Assembly: GCF_042648365.1 (NCBI RefSeq)
Contig: NZ_JBHRXI010000002.1
Location: 161,865-225,864, forward strand
Reading direction: 5' to 3'
From: Lutimaribacter_A marinistellae
GTDB taxonomy: Bacteria > Pseudomonadota > Alphaproteobacteria > Rhodobacterales > Rhodobacteraceae
DNA length: 64,000 nt
Part shown: in pieces, positions 25,796 to 35,417 of the stretch
Numbering within the stretch: position 1 is the first letter of the stretch
Layout of the letters: each line of letters starts with the position of its first letter
The notes under the pieces: generated by a model
Database searches by the model: none
What the model saw: only the letters and a program-made list of their open reading frames with translations
What the model was told of the DNA's origin: nothing
Made by a program: the position numbers and the translations under genes

Positions 25796-27163
25796 ATGAA
25801 AAAGATCCTGATCGGTCTTGCGACCACGACCGCTTTGGCAAGCCCGGGCTTTGCCGAACTTCTGGACTTGGAAAAAGATGAACTGACCTTTGGTTTCATC
25901 AAGCTGACGGATATGGCCCCGCTCGCCGTCGCCTATGAAAACGGCTATTTCCTTGACGAGGGCCTGTTCGTCACCCTCGAGGCGCAGGCCAATTGGAAAG
26001 TGCTGCTGGACGGTGTGATCGACGGTCAGCTCGATGGCGCTCACATGCTGGCCGGTCAGCCGCTTGCCGCGACCATCGGTTTCGGAACCGAGGCCCATAT
26101 CATAACTCCCTTCTCCATGGACCTGAACGGCAATGGCATTACCGTGTCGAACGAGGTTTGGGAAAAGATGCTGCCGCATATTCCCAAGATGGAGGATGGC
26201 CGCCCACAGCATCCGATTTCTGCCGAAGCGCTCGCCCCGGTTGTCGAAGAGTTCCGCGACGAGGGCAAACCCTTCAACATGGGTATGGTCTTTCCGGTTT
26301 CGACCCATAACTACGAATTGCGCTATTGGTTGGCCGCGGGCGGTTTGCATCCGGGCTACTACTCGCCCAAGAACGTGACGGGCCAGATCGGCGCGGATGT
26401 CTTCCTGTCGGTGACGCCTCCGCCTCAGATGCCTGCAACGCTCGAGGCCGGTACGATCTACGGCTATTGCGTGGGAGAGCCATGGAACCAGCAGGCCGTG
26501 TTCAAGGGCATCGGCGTGCCGGTCATCACCGATTACCAACTCTGGAAGAACAACCCCGAGAAGGTCTTCGGCATTACCGCAGAATTCGCCGAGCAATACC
26601 CTAACACCACGCTTGCCGTGACCAAGGCACTGATCCGTGCTGCGATCTGGCTTGATGAGAACGACAACGCCAACCGTCCCGAAGCGGTCGAGATCCTCAG
26701 CCGCGCTGAATACGTGGGCGCGGATTACGACGTGATCGCCAACTCGATGACTGGTTTCTTCGAGTTCGAAAAGGGCGACAAGCGCGACATCCCCGACTTC
26801 AACGTCTTCTTCCGCTACAACGCGACCTACCCGTTCTATTCGGATGCGGTTTGGTATCTGACGCAGATGCGGCGCTGGGGCCAGATCGACGAAGCTAAGC
26901 CGGACAGCTGGTATGACGAGGTCGCAAAGTCGGTCTACAAACCGGAAATCTACCTTGAAGCCGCACGCCTGCTTGTCGACGAAGGCCTGGCCAATGAGGC
27001 TGATTTCCCTTGGGAAAGCGACGGTTACAAGGAACCGACGCCCGCGGCCGATATCATCGACGGCATTCCCTATGACGGCCGCGCTCCCAACGCCTATCTC
27101 GACAGCTTGCCGATCGGGTTGAAAGGCGAACAGCGTGTCGTCGGCAGCGAAGTCCAAGGCTGA
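25796..27163 (+). CDS. nrtA: nitrate ABC transporter substrate-binding protein NrtA
   Basis: A 455-residue periplasmic protein with signal peptide MKKILIGLATTTALASPGFA. The NrtA family region runs through FGFIKLTDMAPLAVAYENGYF, GQLDGAHMLAGQPLAATIGFG and YGYCVGEPWNQQAV. A Shine-Dalgarno gagaaagg lies 6-13 bp upstream. It should capture nitrate (or nitrite) and hand it to NrtB. It is the first gene behind the NasT-controlled terminator. Bicarbonate-binding CmpA is the other possibility by homology, but the neighbours settle it for nitrate. Confidence 0.93.
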   Translation: MKKILIGLATTTALASPGFAELLDLEKDELTFGFIKLTDMAPLAVAYENGYFLDEGLFVTLEAQANWKVLLDGVIDGQLDGAHMLAGQPLAATIGFGTEAHIITPFSMDLNGNGITVSNEVWEKMLPHIPKMEDGRPQHPISAEALAPVVEEFRDEGKPFNMGMVFPVSTHNYELRYWLAAGGLHPGYYSPKNVTGQIGADVFLSVTPPPQMPATLEAGTIYGYCVGEPWNQQAVFKGIGVPVITDYQLWKNNPEKVFGITAEFAEQYPNTTLAVTKALIRAAIWLDENDNANRPEAVEILSRAEYVGADYDVIANSMTGFFEFEKGDKRDIPDFNVFFRYNATYPFYSDAVWYLTQMRRWGQIDEAKPDSWYDEVAKSVYKPEIYLEAARLLVDEGLANEADFPWESDGYKEPTPAADIIDGIPYDGRAPNAYLDSLPIGLKGEQRVVGSEVQG

Positions 27164-27172
27164 CGCGGCGAA

Positions 27173-27232
27173 GGGTGGGTTGAAAACCCACCCGACGCAC
27201 AGACCAGGCGCAAGGTTGGGCTTCGACCCACA
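27173..27232. repeat. palindromic intergenic repeat between nrtA and nrtB
   Basis: A perfect 8-bp hairpin GGGTGGGT-tgaaa-ACCCACCC (27173-27193) is followed by a smaller one, TGGG-cttcga-CCCA, near 27216. No T-run follows. Hairpins of this GGGTGGGTT type are frequent between genes in Rhodobacterales genomes; here it may stabilise the nrtA message so that the binding protein is made in excess. Confidence 0.5.
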
Positions 27233-27264
27233 CTCTGCTTCCGCAAAAGCGAAGGTTTTTTCCG

Positions 27265-28341
27265 ATGACAACCGTCGATCCGAATTTTTCCGAGGCCGCT
27301 GAGCGCGAAGAGCGGCGTGCGCGGCTCTTCACCCGCATCAACGCCGCCGACAAATGGTTTCAGGTATTGGGGCTAAGTTGGGTCACGCCAATCCTGAAGG
27401 CTGCTGCCGGGGACAACCCGCGCGCACAGATGAAGGATATCTGGCGGTTGCTTGCCGTACCGATACTCGCCATCTGCGCCTTTCTGCTTCTCTGGGGGAC
27501 ACTGGCGCCAAAGGTGCAGACAAGCCTCGGCGCCGTTCCCGGCCCGGCACAGGTCTGGACCGAAGCGGTGAACCTACATGAAGACGCGCGCGTCAAGGCG
27601 GAAAGCAGGCAAGAATTCGAAGCCAAGATCGCGCAACTGAACGACCGGCGCATTGAACAAGGCAAAGAGCCCATCGAACGGGCCTATACCGGCGCGCCGA
27701 CCTATTATCAGCAAATCTGGACCTCGATTCAGACGGTGTTCTTTGGCTTTCTCATCGCCACCGTCGTGGCCGTACCCTTGGGTATTCTCGCGGGACTCTC
27801 GCCCACCGCCAACGCGGCGCTGAATCCGCTGATCCAGATCTTCAAACCTGTCTCGCCGCTGGCATGGTTGCCCATCGTGACGATGATCGTCTCGGCGCTG
27901 GCGGCCTCGAATGATGGCCTGCTGCCCAAAAGCTTCGTCATCTCTGCCGTGACCGTGACGCTTTGCTCGCTTTGGCCGACGCTGATCAACACGTCGCTGG
28001 GTGTGGCCAGCATCGACAAGGACCTGGTGAATGTCTCCAAGGTGCTGAAGATGAATACCTGGACCAAGATCACCAAGCTGGTCCTGCCTTCCGCGCTGCC
28101 GCTGATCTTTACCGGCCTGCGTCTGAGCCTCGGCGTTGGGTGGATGGTGCTGATCGCGGCCGAGATGCTGGCGCAGAACCCCGGCCTCGGCAAATTTGTC
28201 TGGGACGAGTTCCAGAACGGGTCTTCGTCGAGCCTCGCCAAGATCATGGTCGCCGTGCTGACCATCGGCATCATCGGCTTCCTGCTGGACCGGGTGATGT
28301 ATGCGCTGCAGTCGCTCTTTACCTTCACGAACAATCGGTGA
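27265..28341 (+). CDS. nrtB: nitrate ABC transporter permease NrtB
   Basis: A 358-residue inner-membrane permease with a long N-terminal part (residues 1-150) containing one membrane helix (LLAVPILAICAFLLLWGTLAP) and a helical segment rich in charged residues (RVKAESRQEFEAKIAQLNDRRIEQG). The C-terminal 200 residues are the BPD_transp_1 channel; the EAA-like loop LVNVSKVLKMNTWTKITKLVLPSALPL is typical of NrtB/SsuC. It lies between nrtA and the double ATPase gene and would form the homodimeric nitrate channel. Confidence 0.92.
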   Translation: MTTVDPNFSEAAEREERRARLFTRINAADKWFQVLGLSWVTPILKAAAGDNPRAQMKDIWRLLAVPILAICAFLLLWGTLAPKVQTSLGAVPGPAQVWTEAVNLHEDARVKAESRQEFEAKIAQLNDRRIEQGKEPIERAYTGAPTYYQQIWTSIQTVFFGFLIATVVAVPLGILAGLSPTANAALNPLIQIFKPVSPLAWLPIVTMIVSALAASNDGLLPKSFVISAVTVTLCSLWPTLINTSLGVASIDKDLVNVSKVLKMNTWTKITKLVLPSALPLIFTGLRLSLGVGWMVLIAAEMLAQNPGLGKFVWDEFQNGSSSSLAKIMVAVLTIGIIGFLLDRVMYALQSLFTFTNNR

Positions 28342-28346
28342 GCGCC

Positions 28347-30026
28347 ATGGGTCTCCTTTCGCTTGAAAACGTCAGCCAGAGTTTTGGCTCGGGTACGCAC
28401 GCCACACATGTCCTGAAAGACATCAATCTCGATGTACAGGAGGGAGAGTTCCTTGTTCTCCTGGGTTTCTCGGGCACCGGCAAGACGACGCTGATCAACC
28501 TGATGGCGGGGCTGGAAAAGCCCTCCAAGGGCCGCATCACCTTTCGCGGCGCGCCGATCACCGACCCCAGCCCTGAACGCGGCGTGATCTTTCAAAGCTA
28601 CAGCCTGATGCCGTGGCTCACGGTGAACGGCAATGTCGGGCTGGCGGTCGACACGGTGTTTCCGAACCTGAGCAAGGCAGAGCGTGCCGAGAAGGTCGCC
28701 CATTACGTACAGATGGTCGGGCTTTCCCATGCTGCCACGCGCCGCCCGGCTGAGCTGTCTGGAGGTATGCGGCAGCGGGTCAATGTGGCCCGCGCGCTGG
28801 CGATGAACCCGGACATGCTCCTGCTGGACGAGCCACTGTCGGCGCTTGACGCGCTGACCCGCGCCAATCTGGCTGATGAGATCGAGCGGATTTGGGAGGC
28901 CGACAAGAAAACCTGCGTGCTGATCACCAATGACGTCGACGAGGCGATTATCCTTGCCGACCGTATCATCGCCCTGAACCCGGATGGCACGCTGGGACAG
29001 GAGTTCAAGGTCACGATCCCCCGCCCCCGCGACCGGATGGAGATGAACGGGAACGACACTTTCAAACGCCTGCGCGCAGACGTCACAAAATACCTCATGG
29101 ACGTGGGGATCGAGGCCAAGGTCGAAGGCACGCGCTCACTTCCGGACGTGACGCCCATTCACGGCGTGCCCGCCGCGGTCAAGACAGCGCAGCAAGGGCT
29201 GATCGATGACCGTTTCCTCGATTTCAGTCAACTTCACAAAATCTACCCGACCCCAAAAGGCCCGCTAACCGTGGTGGAGGATTTCGACCTCAAGATCGAT
29301 CGGGGCGAGTTCATTTCCCTGATCGGGCATTCGGGCTGTGGCAAGTCCACGGTGCTGACCATGGCCGCCGGGCTGAACCCGATCTCGAAAGGCGCGATCA
29401 AACTGGATGGCCGCCACGTCGAAGGCGCAGATCCAGAGCGCGCGGTGGTGTTCCAGTCGCCCAACCTCTTCCCCTGGCTTTCCGCGCGGGAAAACTGCGC
29501 CATCGGGGTCGACAAGGTTTATCCCAGGGCCAACCAGGCCGAACGGCAGGAAGTGGTGGAATACTATCTTGAACGTGTCGGGCTGGCCGACGCGATGGAC
29601 AAGCCCGCCTCGGACATGTCGAACGGCATGCAGCAGCGCGTCGGCATCGCGCGCGCCTTTGCCTTGTCGCCCAAACTGCTCCTTCTCGATGAACCCTTCG
29701 GCATGCTCGACAGCCTCACCCGCTGGGAGCTGCAGGAAGTGCTGATGGAGGTGTGGTCGCGCACCAAGGTCACGGCGATCTGCGTCACCCACGACGTGGA
29801 CGAGGCGATCCTGCTGGCCGACCGCGTGGTGATGATGACGAACGGCCCGCAGGCGACCATCGGCAAGATCACCTCGGTCGACCTGCCGCGCCCGCGCACG
29901 CGCAAGGCGCTGCTCAAGCATCCCGACTACTACGCCTACCGGCAGGAGGTTCTCGACTTCCTCGAAGAGTACGAACACGGCGCAAAGCCCAGGAAACCGG
30001 CCCCCAAGGCCATGGCGGCGGAGTGA
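28347..30026 (+). CDS. fused two-domain nitrate ABC transporter ATPase
   Basis: A 559-residue protein with two ATPase domains in one chain. Domain 1 (about 1-260) has Walker A GFSGTGKTT, signature SGGMRQR and Walker B LLLDEPLSALD. Domain 2 (about 290-545) has GHSGCGKST, signature SNGMQQR and LLLDEPFGMLD. Domain 1 ends its H-loop as LITNDVDEA, with Asn where the switch histidine is expected, while domain 2 keeps VTHDVDEA. Cyanobacterial NrtC and NrtD are separate proteins, NrtC carrying a NrtA-like tail; here both ATPases are fused and no tail is present. The start at 28347 follows nrtB by 5 bp; a longer open frame is a shadow. Confidence 0.92.
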   Translation: MGLLSLENVSQSFGSGTHATHVLKDINLDVQEGEFLVLLGFSGTGKTTLINLMAGLEKPSKGRITFRGAPITDPSPERGVIFQSYSLMPWLTVNGNVGLAVDTVFPNLSKAERAEKVAHYVQMVGLSHAATRRPAELSGGMRQRVNVARALAMNPDMLLLDEPLSALDALTRANLADEIERIWEADKKTCVLITNDVDEAIILADRIIALNPDGTLGQEFKVTIPRPRDRMEMNGNDTFKRLRADVTKYLMDVGIEAKVEGTRSLPDVTPIHGVPAAVKTAQQGLIDDRFLDFSQLHKIYPTPKGPLTVVEDFDLKIDRGEFISLIGHSGCGKSTVLTMAAGLNPISKGAIKLDGRHVEGADPERAVVFQSPNLFPWLSARENCAIGVDKVYPRANQAERQEVVEYYLERVGLADAMDKPASDMSNGMQQRVGIARAFALSPKLLLLDEPFGMLDSLTRWELQEVLMEVWSRTKVTAICVTHDVDEAILLADRVVMMTNGPQATIGKITSVDLPRPRTRKALLKHPDYYAYRQEVLDFLEEYEHGAKPRKPAPKAMAAE

Positions 30027-30031
30027 ACACC

Positions 30032-32461
30032 ATGACGCAGAGACTTGTCATCATCGGAGCCGGCATGGCCTCGGGCCGGGTTATCGAGACGTTGGTCGAG
30101 ACCGACCCAGGCGCTTACGAAATCACGCTGTTCAATGCCGAACCGCGCGGGAACTATAACCGCATCATGCTGTCCCCGGTCCTTTCAGGCGAAAAGACCT
30201 ACGAGGACATCGTTACCCATGACGGCGACTGGTATGCGCAGCACGGAGTGACCTGCCGGTTTGGCGAGCACGTGGTCAAGATCGACCCCGAGATGAAGGT
30301 CGTGGAGGGTCAGAACGGACATGTGCCATATGACAAGCTCATCATCTCCACGGGATCAGCGCCCTTCATCATCCCGGTTCCGGGCAAGGATCTTCCCGGG
30401 GTGATCACCTATCGCGATCTCGACGACACGAACGCGATGATCGAGGCGTCCACCAAGGGCGGCAAGGCGGTGGTTATCGGCGGCGGATTGCTGGGGCTGG
30501 AGGCCGCGGCGGGGCTGGCCGAACGTGGAATGGACGTCACCGTCGTGCACCTGATGGGTCATCTGATGGAGCGGCAACTCGACGAGGCGGCAGGCTACCT
30601 GCTGCGCCGCGATCTGGAAAAGCGCGGCATCACCATTCGCACGCAGGCATCAACAAAGGCGATCATCGGGGATGGCCGGGCCGAAGCGGTACTGCTCGAA
30701 GGCGACGAAACCCTGCCCGCCGACCTGGTCGTAATGGCCGTGGGCATCCGGCCCGAGACCAGGCTTGCCTCTGATGCGGGACTCGAGGTCGCGCGGGGGA
30801 TCGAGGTGAACGCGCAGATGCAGACCTCGGACCCCGACATCCATGCCGTCGGGGAATGCGTGGAGTTTGACGGGCACCTTTTTGGCCTCGTCGCACCGCT
30901 TTACGATCAGGCAAAAGTGCTGGCGCATAGCCTGCTGGGCAAGCCCGACGCTTTTGTCGTCAAGGACGTGGCAACCAAGCTCAAGGTGACGGGCTGCGAT
31001 CTGTTCTCGGCGGGGGATTTCGCGGATGCACCAGGGCGCGAGGACATCGTTTTCCGCGATCCCAGCCGGGGCGTCTACAAACGGCTGGTGATCGAAGGCG
31101 ATCGGCTGGTGGGTGCCGTGATGTATGGCGACACCGCAGACGGAAACTGGTTCTTCGGCCTGATCAAGGACGAAACCGACATCGATGAGATGCGCGATAC
31201 GCTGATCTTCGGCCCGGCCATGCAGGGGGGGACCCAATCGGACCCTTTGTCAGCCGTTGCAGCATTGCCGCCTGAGGCGGAGATTTGCGGCTGCAACGGC
31301 ATTTGCAAAGGCACGATCGTCGATGCCATCGCCGGCGGTGCCACCGATCTGGCGAGCATCAAGGCCACGACCAAGGCCAGCGCATCCTGCGGCACCTGCA
31401 CCGGGCTGGTGGAACAGCTGTTGCAGGTCACTTTGGACGACGATTTCCAGATGCCCACCGCGCAGCCGATTTGCGGATGCAGCGACCTGACGCACGAGGA
31501 TGTACGCCGCCTGATCAAGTCGCAGGAGTTGAAAAGCCAGGAAACGGTTTGGCAGGAATTGGGCTGGAAAACGCGCAACGGCTGCCATGTCTGCCGTCCG
31601 GCGGTGAATTTCTACTTGCTGGCCGATTGGCCGCTCGAATACAGGGACGATCCACAAAGCCGGTTCGTGAACGAGCGCAAACACGCCAACATACAGAAGG
31701 ATGGCACCTTTTCGGTCGTGCCGCGCATGTGGGGCGGGATCACCAACCCGGCCGAACTGCGCGCCATCGCCGACGCGGCCGAGAAATACAACGTCCCAAC
31801 CGTCAAGGTGACAGGCGGTCAACGCATCGACCTGCTGGGCGTGCGCGGCGAGGATCTGCCGCATATCTGGGCCGATCTGAACCGGGCCGGGCTGGTCTCG
31901 GGGCATGCTTACTCCAAGGGGCTGCGCACGGTGAAAACCTGCGTCGGCACGGATCATTGCCGTTTCGGCACGCAGGATTCCACGGGCCTGGGCATCAAGC
32001 TGGAACAGATCCTGTGGGGGGCTTGGACACCGCACAAGGTCAAGCTTGCGGTCAGTGGCTGCCCTCGCAACTGCGCCGAAGCCACCTGCAAGGATGTCGG
32101 TATCGTCTGCGTCGACTCCGGCTACCAGGTCGGTGTCGCAGGTGCGGCGGGCATGGATGTCAAGGAAACCGAAAGACTGGTCGATGTCCCGACCGAAGCA
32201 GAGGCCATCGAATGGACCACCGCTTTCATCCAGCTTTACCGAGAGAACGCCAGGTATCTCGACCGGCCCTATAAATGGGTCGCGAAGGTGGGGCTCGACT
32301 GGGTCAAGGAAAGGCTCGCCAGTCCCGGGGAACGCGCGCGTCTGGTCGACGCGTTCGAACTGAGCCAGAGCATCTACCGCAAGGACCCCTGGGCAGAACA
32401 CGCGAAACAGGCCGAGCGGTTCCAGCCGCTTGCCGATCTGACACTGGAGGCCGCGGAATGA
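30032..32461 (+). CDS. nirB: assimilatory nitrite reductase [NAD(P)H] large subunit
   Basis: An 809-residue NirB. The N-terminal FAD/NAD(P)H reductase has VIIGAGMASGRVIE and the second dinucleotide motif VVIGGGLLGLEAAAGLAERG near residue 150. Two BFD-like [2Fe-2S] segments follow (CGCNGICKG...CGTCTG near 420; CGCSDLT...GCHVCRPA near 485). The C-terminal siroheme/4Fe-4S domain has CVGTDHCRFGTQDS and SGCPRNCAEATCKD near 640-690. It reduces nitrite to ammonium in six electrons. The start at 30032 follows the ATPase gene by 5 bp; its stop overlaps nirD by 4 bp. Confidence 0.95.
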   Translation: MTQRLVIIGAGMASGRVIETLVETDPGAYEITLFNAEPRGNYNRIMLSPVLSGEKTYEDIVTHDGDWYAQHGVTCRFGEHVVKIDPEMKVVEGQNGHVPYDKLIISTGSAPFIIPVPGKDLPGVITYRDLDDTNAMIEASTKGGKAVVIGGGLLGLEAAAGLAERGMDVTVVHLMGHLMERQLDEAAGYLLRRDLEKRGITIRTQASTKAIIGDGRAEAVLLEGDETLPADLVVMAVGIRPETRLASDAGLEVARGIEVNAQMQTSDPDIHAVGECVEFDGHLFGLVAPLYDQAKVLAHSLLGKPDAFVVKDVATKLKVTGCDLFSAGDFADAPGREDIVFRDPSRGVYKRLVIEGDRLVGAVMYGDTADGNWFFGLIKDETDIDEMRDTLIFGPAMQGGTQSDPLSAVAALPPEAEICGCNGICKGTIVDAIAGGATDLASIKATTKASASCGTCTGLVEQLLQVTLDDDFQMPTAQPICGCSDLTHEDVRRLIKSQELKSQETVWQELGWKTRNGCHVCRPAVNFYLLADWPLEYRDDPQSRFVNERKHANIQKDGTFSVVPRMWGGITNPAELRAIADAAEKYNVPTVKVTGGQRIDLLGVRGEDLPHIWADLNRAGLVSGHAYSKGLRTVKTCVGTDHCRFGTQDSTGLGIKLEQILWGAWTPHKVKLAVSGCPRNCAEATCKDVGIVCVDSGYQVGVAGAAGMDVKETERLVDVPTEAEAIEWTTAFIQLYRENARYLDRPYKWVAKVGLDWVKERLASPGERARLVDAFELSQSIYRKDPWAEHAKQAERFQPLADLTLEAAE

Positions 32462-32787
32462 GCTGGATCGACATTTGCGCCATCGACGACATCCCCCTGC
32501 GCGGCGCGCGCAAGCTCAAGACGGCACTGGGATGCGTCGCCATCTTCCGCACGGACAAGGACGAGGTGTTTGCAGCTTCGGACACCTGCCCGCACAAGGG
32601 CGGGCCACTGTCCGAAGGCATCTTGCACGGGCAATCCGTGACCTGCCCGCTGCACAACTGGGTATTTGACCTCAATACCGGGCAGGCGCAGGACGAGGAC
32701 GGACAGATCGCGACGTATCCGGCGCGCGTCGAGGCGGGGCGCGTGCTGATCGACGGTGCGCGCCTTGTCGCGCGGAGTGCCGCGTGA
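32458..32787 (+). CDS. nirD: nitrite reductase small subunit, Rieske-type ferredoxin
   Basis: A 109-residue Rieske [2Fe-2S] protein. Ligands are visible in CPHKGGPLSEG and CPLHNWVFDL (CxH...CxxH). It overlaps nirB and nasA on either side. In Paracoccus the homologue NasG passes electrons from the NADH-oxidising nitrite reductase to the nitrate reductase, so one flavoprotein serves both steps. The absence here of a separate NasB-type flavoprotein for nitrate reductase fits the same arrangement. Confidence 0.93.
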   Translation: MSWIDICAIDDIPLRGARKLKTALGCVAIFRTDKDEVFAASDTCPHKGGPLSEGILHGQSVTCPLHNWVFDLNTGQAQDEDGQIATYPARVEAGRVLIDGARLVARSAA

Positions 32788-35417
32788 TGGACGGCTCCGG
32801 CCTGCCGGAAACACGCTCCACCTGCCCCTATTGCGGCGTGGGTTGCGGCGTACTGCTGCGCCCGGATGGGCAGGGCGGGCTCGATATGCGTGGCGATCCC
32901 GATCATCCCGCGAATTTCGGGCGGCTGTGTTCCAAAGGGTCGGCCCTGGGCGAAACGGTGGGGCTGGATCAGCGCCTCCTGACGCCGCGTGTCGACGGGC
33001 GGCAGAGCGACTGGGACAGCGCGCTGGGTCTGGTCGCTTCGCGATTCTCGCAAACGATCGCGGAACACGGGCCGGACAGCGTGGCGTTCTACGTTTCCGG
33101 GCAATTGCTGACCGAGGATTACTACGTCGCCAACAAGCTGATGAAGGGGTTCATCGGTTCGGCCAATATCGACACGAACTCGCGGCTTTGCATGGCGTCG
33201 TCGGTGGCCGGGCACAAGCGCGCCTTTGGCACTGACACGGTGCCCGGCACCTATGAGGATATCGACGCGGCGGATCTGGTGGTTCTGGTCGGCTCGAACC
33301 TGGCATGGTGCCATCCGGTGTTGCATCAGCGCGTGCTGGCCGCGCGAAAGGCGCGCGGTACGAAAATCGTGGTGATCGACCCGCGCCGCACCGCCAGTTG
33401 CGACAGCGCGGACATGCATCTGGCGTTGGAGCCGGGCAGCGACGTGGCACTGTTCAACCGGCTGCTTGTGAAGCTCTACGAAGGCGGCGCGCTGGACAAA
33501 GGGTTCCTCGCGCATACGAACGGATTTGACGATACATTGCACGCGGCGTTTTCCGACGATCCGTCCGTGACCGGACTGGAGAGGGTCCGGATCGACAAGT
33601 TCTGCGAACTCTGGATGCGTACCGAGAAGGTCGTCACGATCTACAGCCAGGGCGTGAACCAGTCCAGCAGCGGGTCGGACAAGGTCAACGCCATCCTGAA
33701 CTGCCACCTTGCCACCGGCCGTATCGGCAAGTCCGGTTGCGGGCCGCTTTCGGTCACGGGCCAGCCCAACGCGATGGGCGGGCGCGAGGTTGGCGGTCTG
33801 GCAAACATGCTCGCCTGTCATCTCGACATCGAAAACGCAGACCACCGCGCCGCCGTACGCGATTTCTGGGATGCGCCGCGCATTCCCGATGCGCCGGGCC
33901 TCAAGGCAGTGGACATGTTCCGCGCCGTGGGCGACGGGCGGATCAAGGCGCTGTGGATCATTCACACCAACCCCGCCGTGTCGATGCCCGAGGCGGACGC
34001 GGTGCGCGATTCCATCGCCGCCTGCCCGTTCACCGTGGTCAGCGACATCACGGAGCAGACCGACACCGCGCGTCTTGCCGACGTTCTCCTGCCCGCGACG
34101 GCCTGGGCCGAGAAGGATGGCACCGTCACCAACTCGGATCGCACGATCAGCCGCCAGCGCGCGGTCCTGCCGCCGCCCGGCGCGGCGCGGCCCGATTGGG
34201 AGATTCTGGCCGAGGTCGGTCGGCGCATGGGGTATAGCGCGGCTTTTGATTACAGCAGTCCGGCAGAGATTTTCCGCGAGTATGCGGCGCTTTCGTCGCT
34301 TGGAAGCCATTTCGGGCGAGATTTCGATATCTCGGCATTCGCAGCGCTGAGTGACCGGGATTACGCCACGTTGGCGCCCGTGCGCTGGCCCGTCACGGCT
34401 TCGCGCAGGGGCGGACGCTTTTTCGCAGATAGGCGGTTTTTTCATTCCGACGGCAAGGCAAAGCTACTGCCTGTACGCTGGCGGCCCCCCGCGGCGAAAA
34501 CCGAACCGCGCTATCCTTTCCGGCTCAACACCGGGCGGCTGCGCGACCAGTGGCACACGATGACGCGCACCGGGCTCAGCCCGCGTCTTGCGGCGCATCT
34601 GCCGGAGCCCTTCGCCGAAATCCACCCCGGCGACGCCTCTCGTCTTGGTATTGCACGCGCCGACCTCGTGCGACTGACCAGCCCGACAGGCACGGCCATT
34701 CTGCGCGCACGCCTGACCGATACCGTGAACCCCGGCCAAGTCTTCGCGCCGATGCACTGGACCGGAGAGACTGCCCCGTCGGCACGGATCGATGCGTTGG
34801 TTGCGGCTGCCACTGATCCGGTCTCGGGCCAACCCGAAAGCAAGGCAAGCGTGGTGGCTGTCAGCCGGTTCGATGCAGCATGGTATGGGTTCGCGGTCAG
34901 CACCCGCGAGATCGCGCTGCGATCGGATTACTGGGCACTTGCGCGCACGCGGCACGGCTATCGCGCCGAACTGGCCGGCGCCGCCGCCATTGCGGACTGG
35001 GAGGGCGAGGCGCGCAGACTCTTCGATGCGCCAGATGCCCAAGCCGTGTCGGTCGCCGATCACGGGCGCGGCGTGGCCCGCATCGTGCTGCATGAAAAAG
35101 GCATCGTGTTGGGTGCGCTGTTCGTGGCGCCCGAACCTGTCGCCGTAATGCGCGATTACCTGTCAACCGTGCCCGGCACAGCAGCTGACAGCGTCCTGAC
35201 CGGTCGCCCGCCCGCAGATGTGCCGGACCCCGGGCCAGTAGTGTGTTCCTGTTTCGGGATCGGCGTGAACTCGATCATCGACGCTGTCGAGAGCGGCAAG
35301 GCAGCGAGCGTCGAGGCCGTGGGCGCGGCCCTGGGCGCCGGGACGAATTGCGGCTCTTGCCGCCCGGAAATCGCCACCCTGTTGCAGTCGATCCGGCAAA
35401 GGGAGGCGGCGGAATGA
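32787..35417 (+). CDS. nasA: assimilatory nitrate reductase catalytic subunit NasA
   Basis: About 876 residues of a molybdenum bis-MGD enzyme. The N-terminal [4Fe-4S] site is CPYCGVGCGV with the fourth cysteine in RLCSKG. Central molybdopterin-binding motifs include VLVGSNLAWCHPVLHQR and GPLSVTGQPNAMGGREVGG, the segment typical of NasA/NarB. A C-terminal BFD-like [2Fe-2S] domain (about 810-870) has CSCFGIG...GTNCGSCRPE. The start is either GTG at 32784 or the adjacent ATG at 32787; both overlap the nirD stop. It is cytoplasmic, without a Tat signal, and reduces nitrate to nitrite. Confidence 0.95.
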   Translation: MDGSGLPETRSTCPYCGVGCGVLLRPDGQGGLDMRGDPDHPANFGRLCSKGSALGETVGLDQRLLTPRVDGRQSDWDSALGLVASRFSQTIAEHGPDSVAFYVSGQLLTEDYYVANKLMKGFIGSANIDTNSRLCMASSVAGHKRAFGTDTVPGTYEDIDAADLVVLVGSNLAWCHPVLHQRVLAARKARGTKIVVIDPRRTASCDSADMHLALEPGSDVALFNRLLVKLYEGGALDKGFLAHTNGFDDTLHAAFSDDPSVTGLERVRIDKFCELWMRTEKVVTIYSQGVNQSSSGSDKVNAILNCHLATGRIGKSGCGPLSVTGQPNAMGGREVGGLANMLACHLDIENADHRAAVRDFWDAPRIPDAPGLKAVDMFRAVGDGRIKALWIIHTNPAVSMPEADAVRDSIAACPFTVVSDITEQTDTARLADVLLPATAWAEKDGTVTNSDRTISRQRAVLPPPGAARPDWEILAEVGRRMGYSAAFDYSSPAEIFREYAALSSLGSHFGRDFDISAFAALSDRDYATLAPVRWPVTASRRGGRFFADRRFFHSDGKAKLLPVRWRPPAAKTEPRYPFRLNTGRLRDQWHTMTRTGLSPRLAAHLPEPFAEIHPGDASRLGIARADLVRLTSPTGTAILRARLTDTVNPGQVFAPMHWTGETAPSARIDALVAAATDPVSGQPESKASVVAVSRFDAAWYGFAVSTREIALRSDYWALARTRHGYRAELAGAAAIADWEGEARRLFDAPDAQAVSVADHGRGVARIVLHEKGIVLGALFVAPEPVAVMRDYLSTVPGTAADSVLTGRPPADVPDPGPVVCSCFGIGVNSIIDAVESGKAASVEAVGAALGAGTNCGSCRPEIATLLQSIRQREAAE

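Noticed and set aside
25400..27271. 623-codon open frame on the minus strand opposite nrtA
   Set aside because: It is the antisense shadow of nrtA and of the NasT leader; nrtA has signal peptide, family motifs and a ribosome-binding site.
32304..34445. 713-codon minus-strand open frame opposite nasA
   Set aside because: Shadow frame; nasA on the plus strand has Fe-S and molybdopterin motifs.
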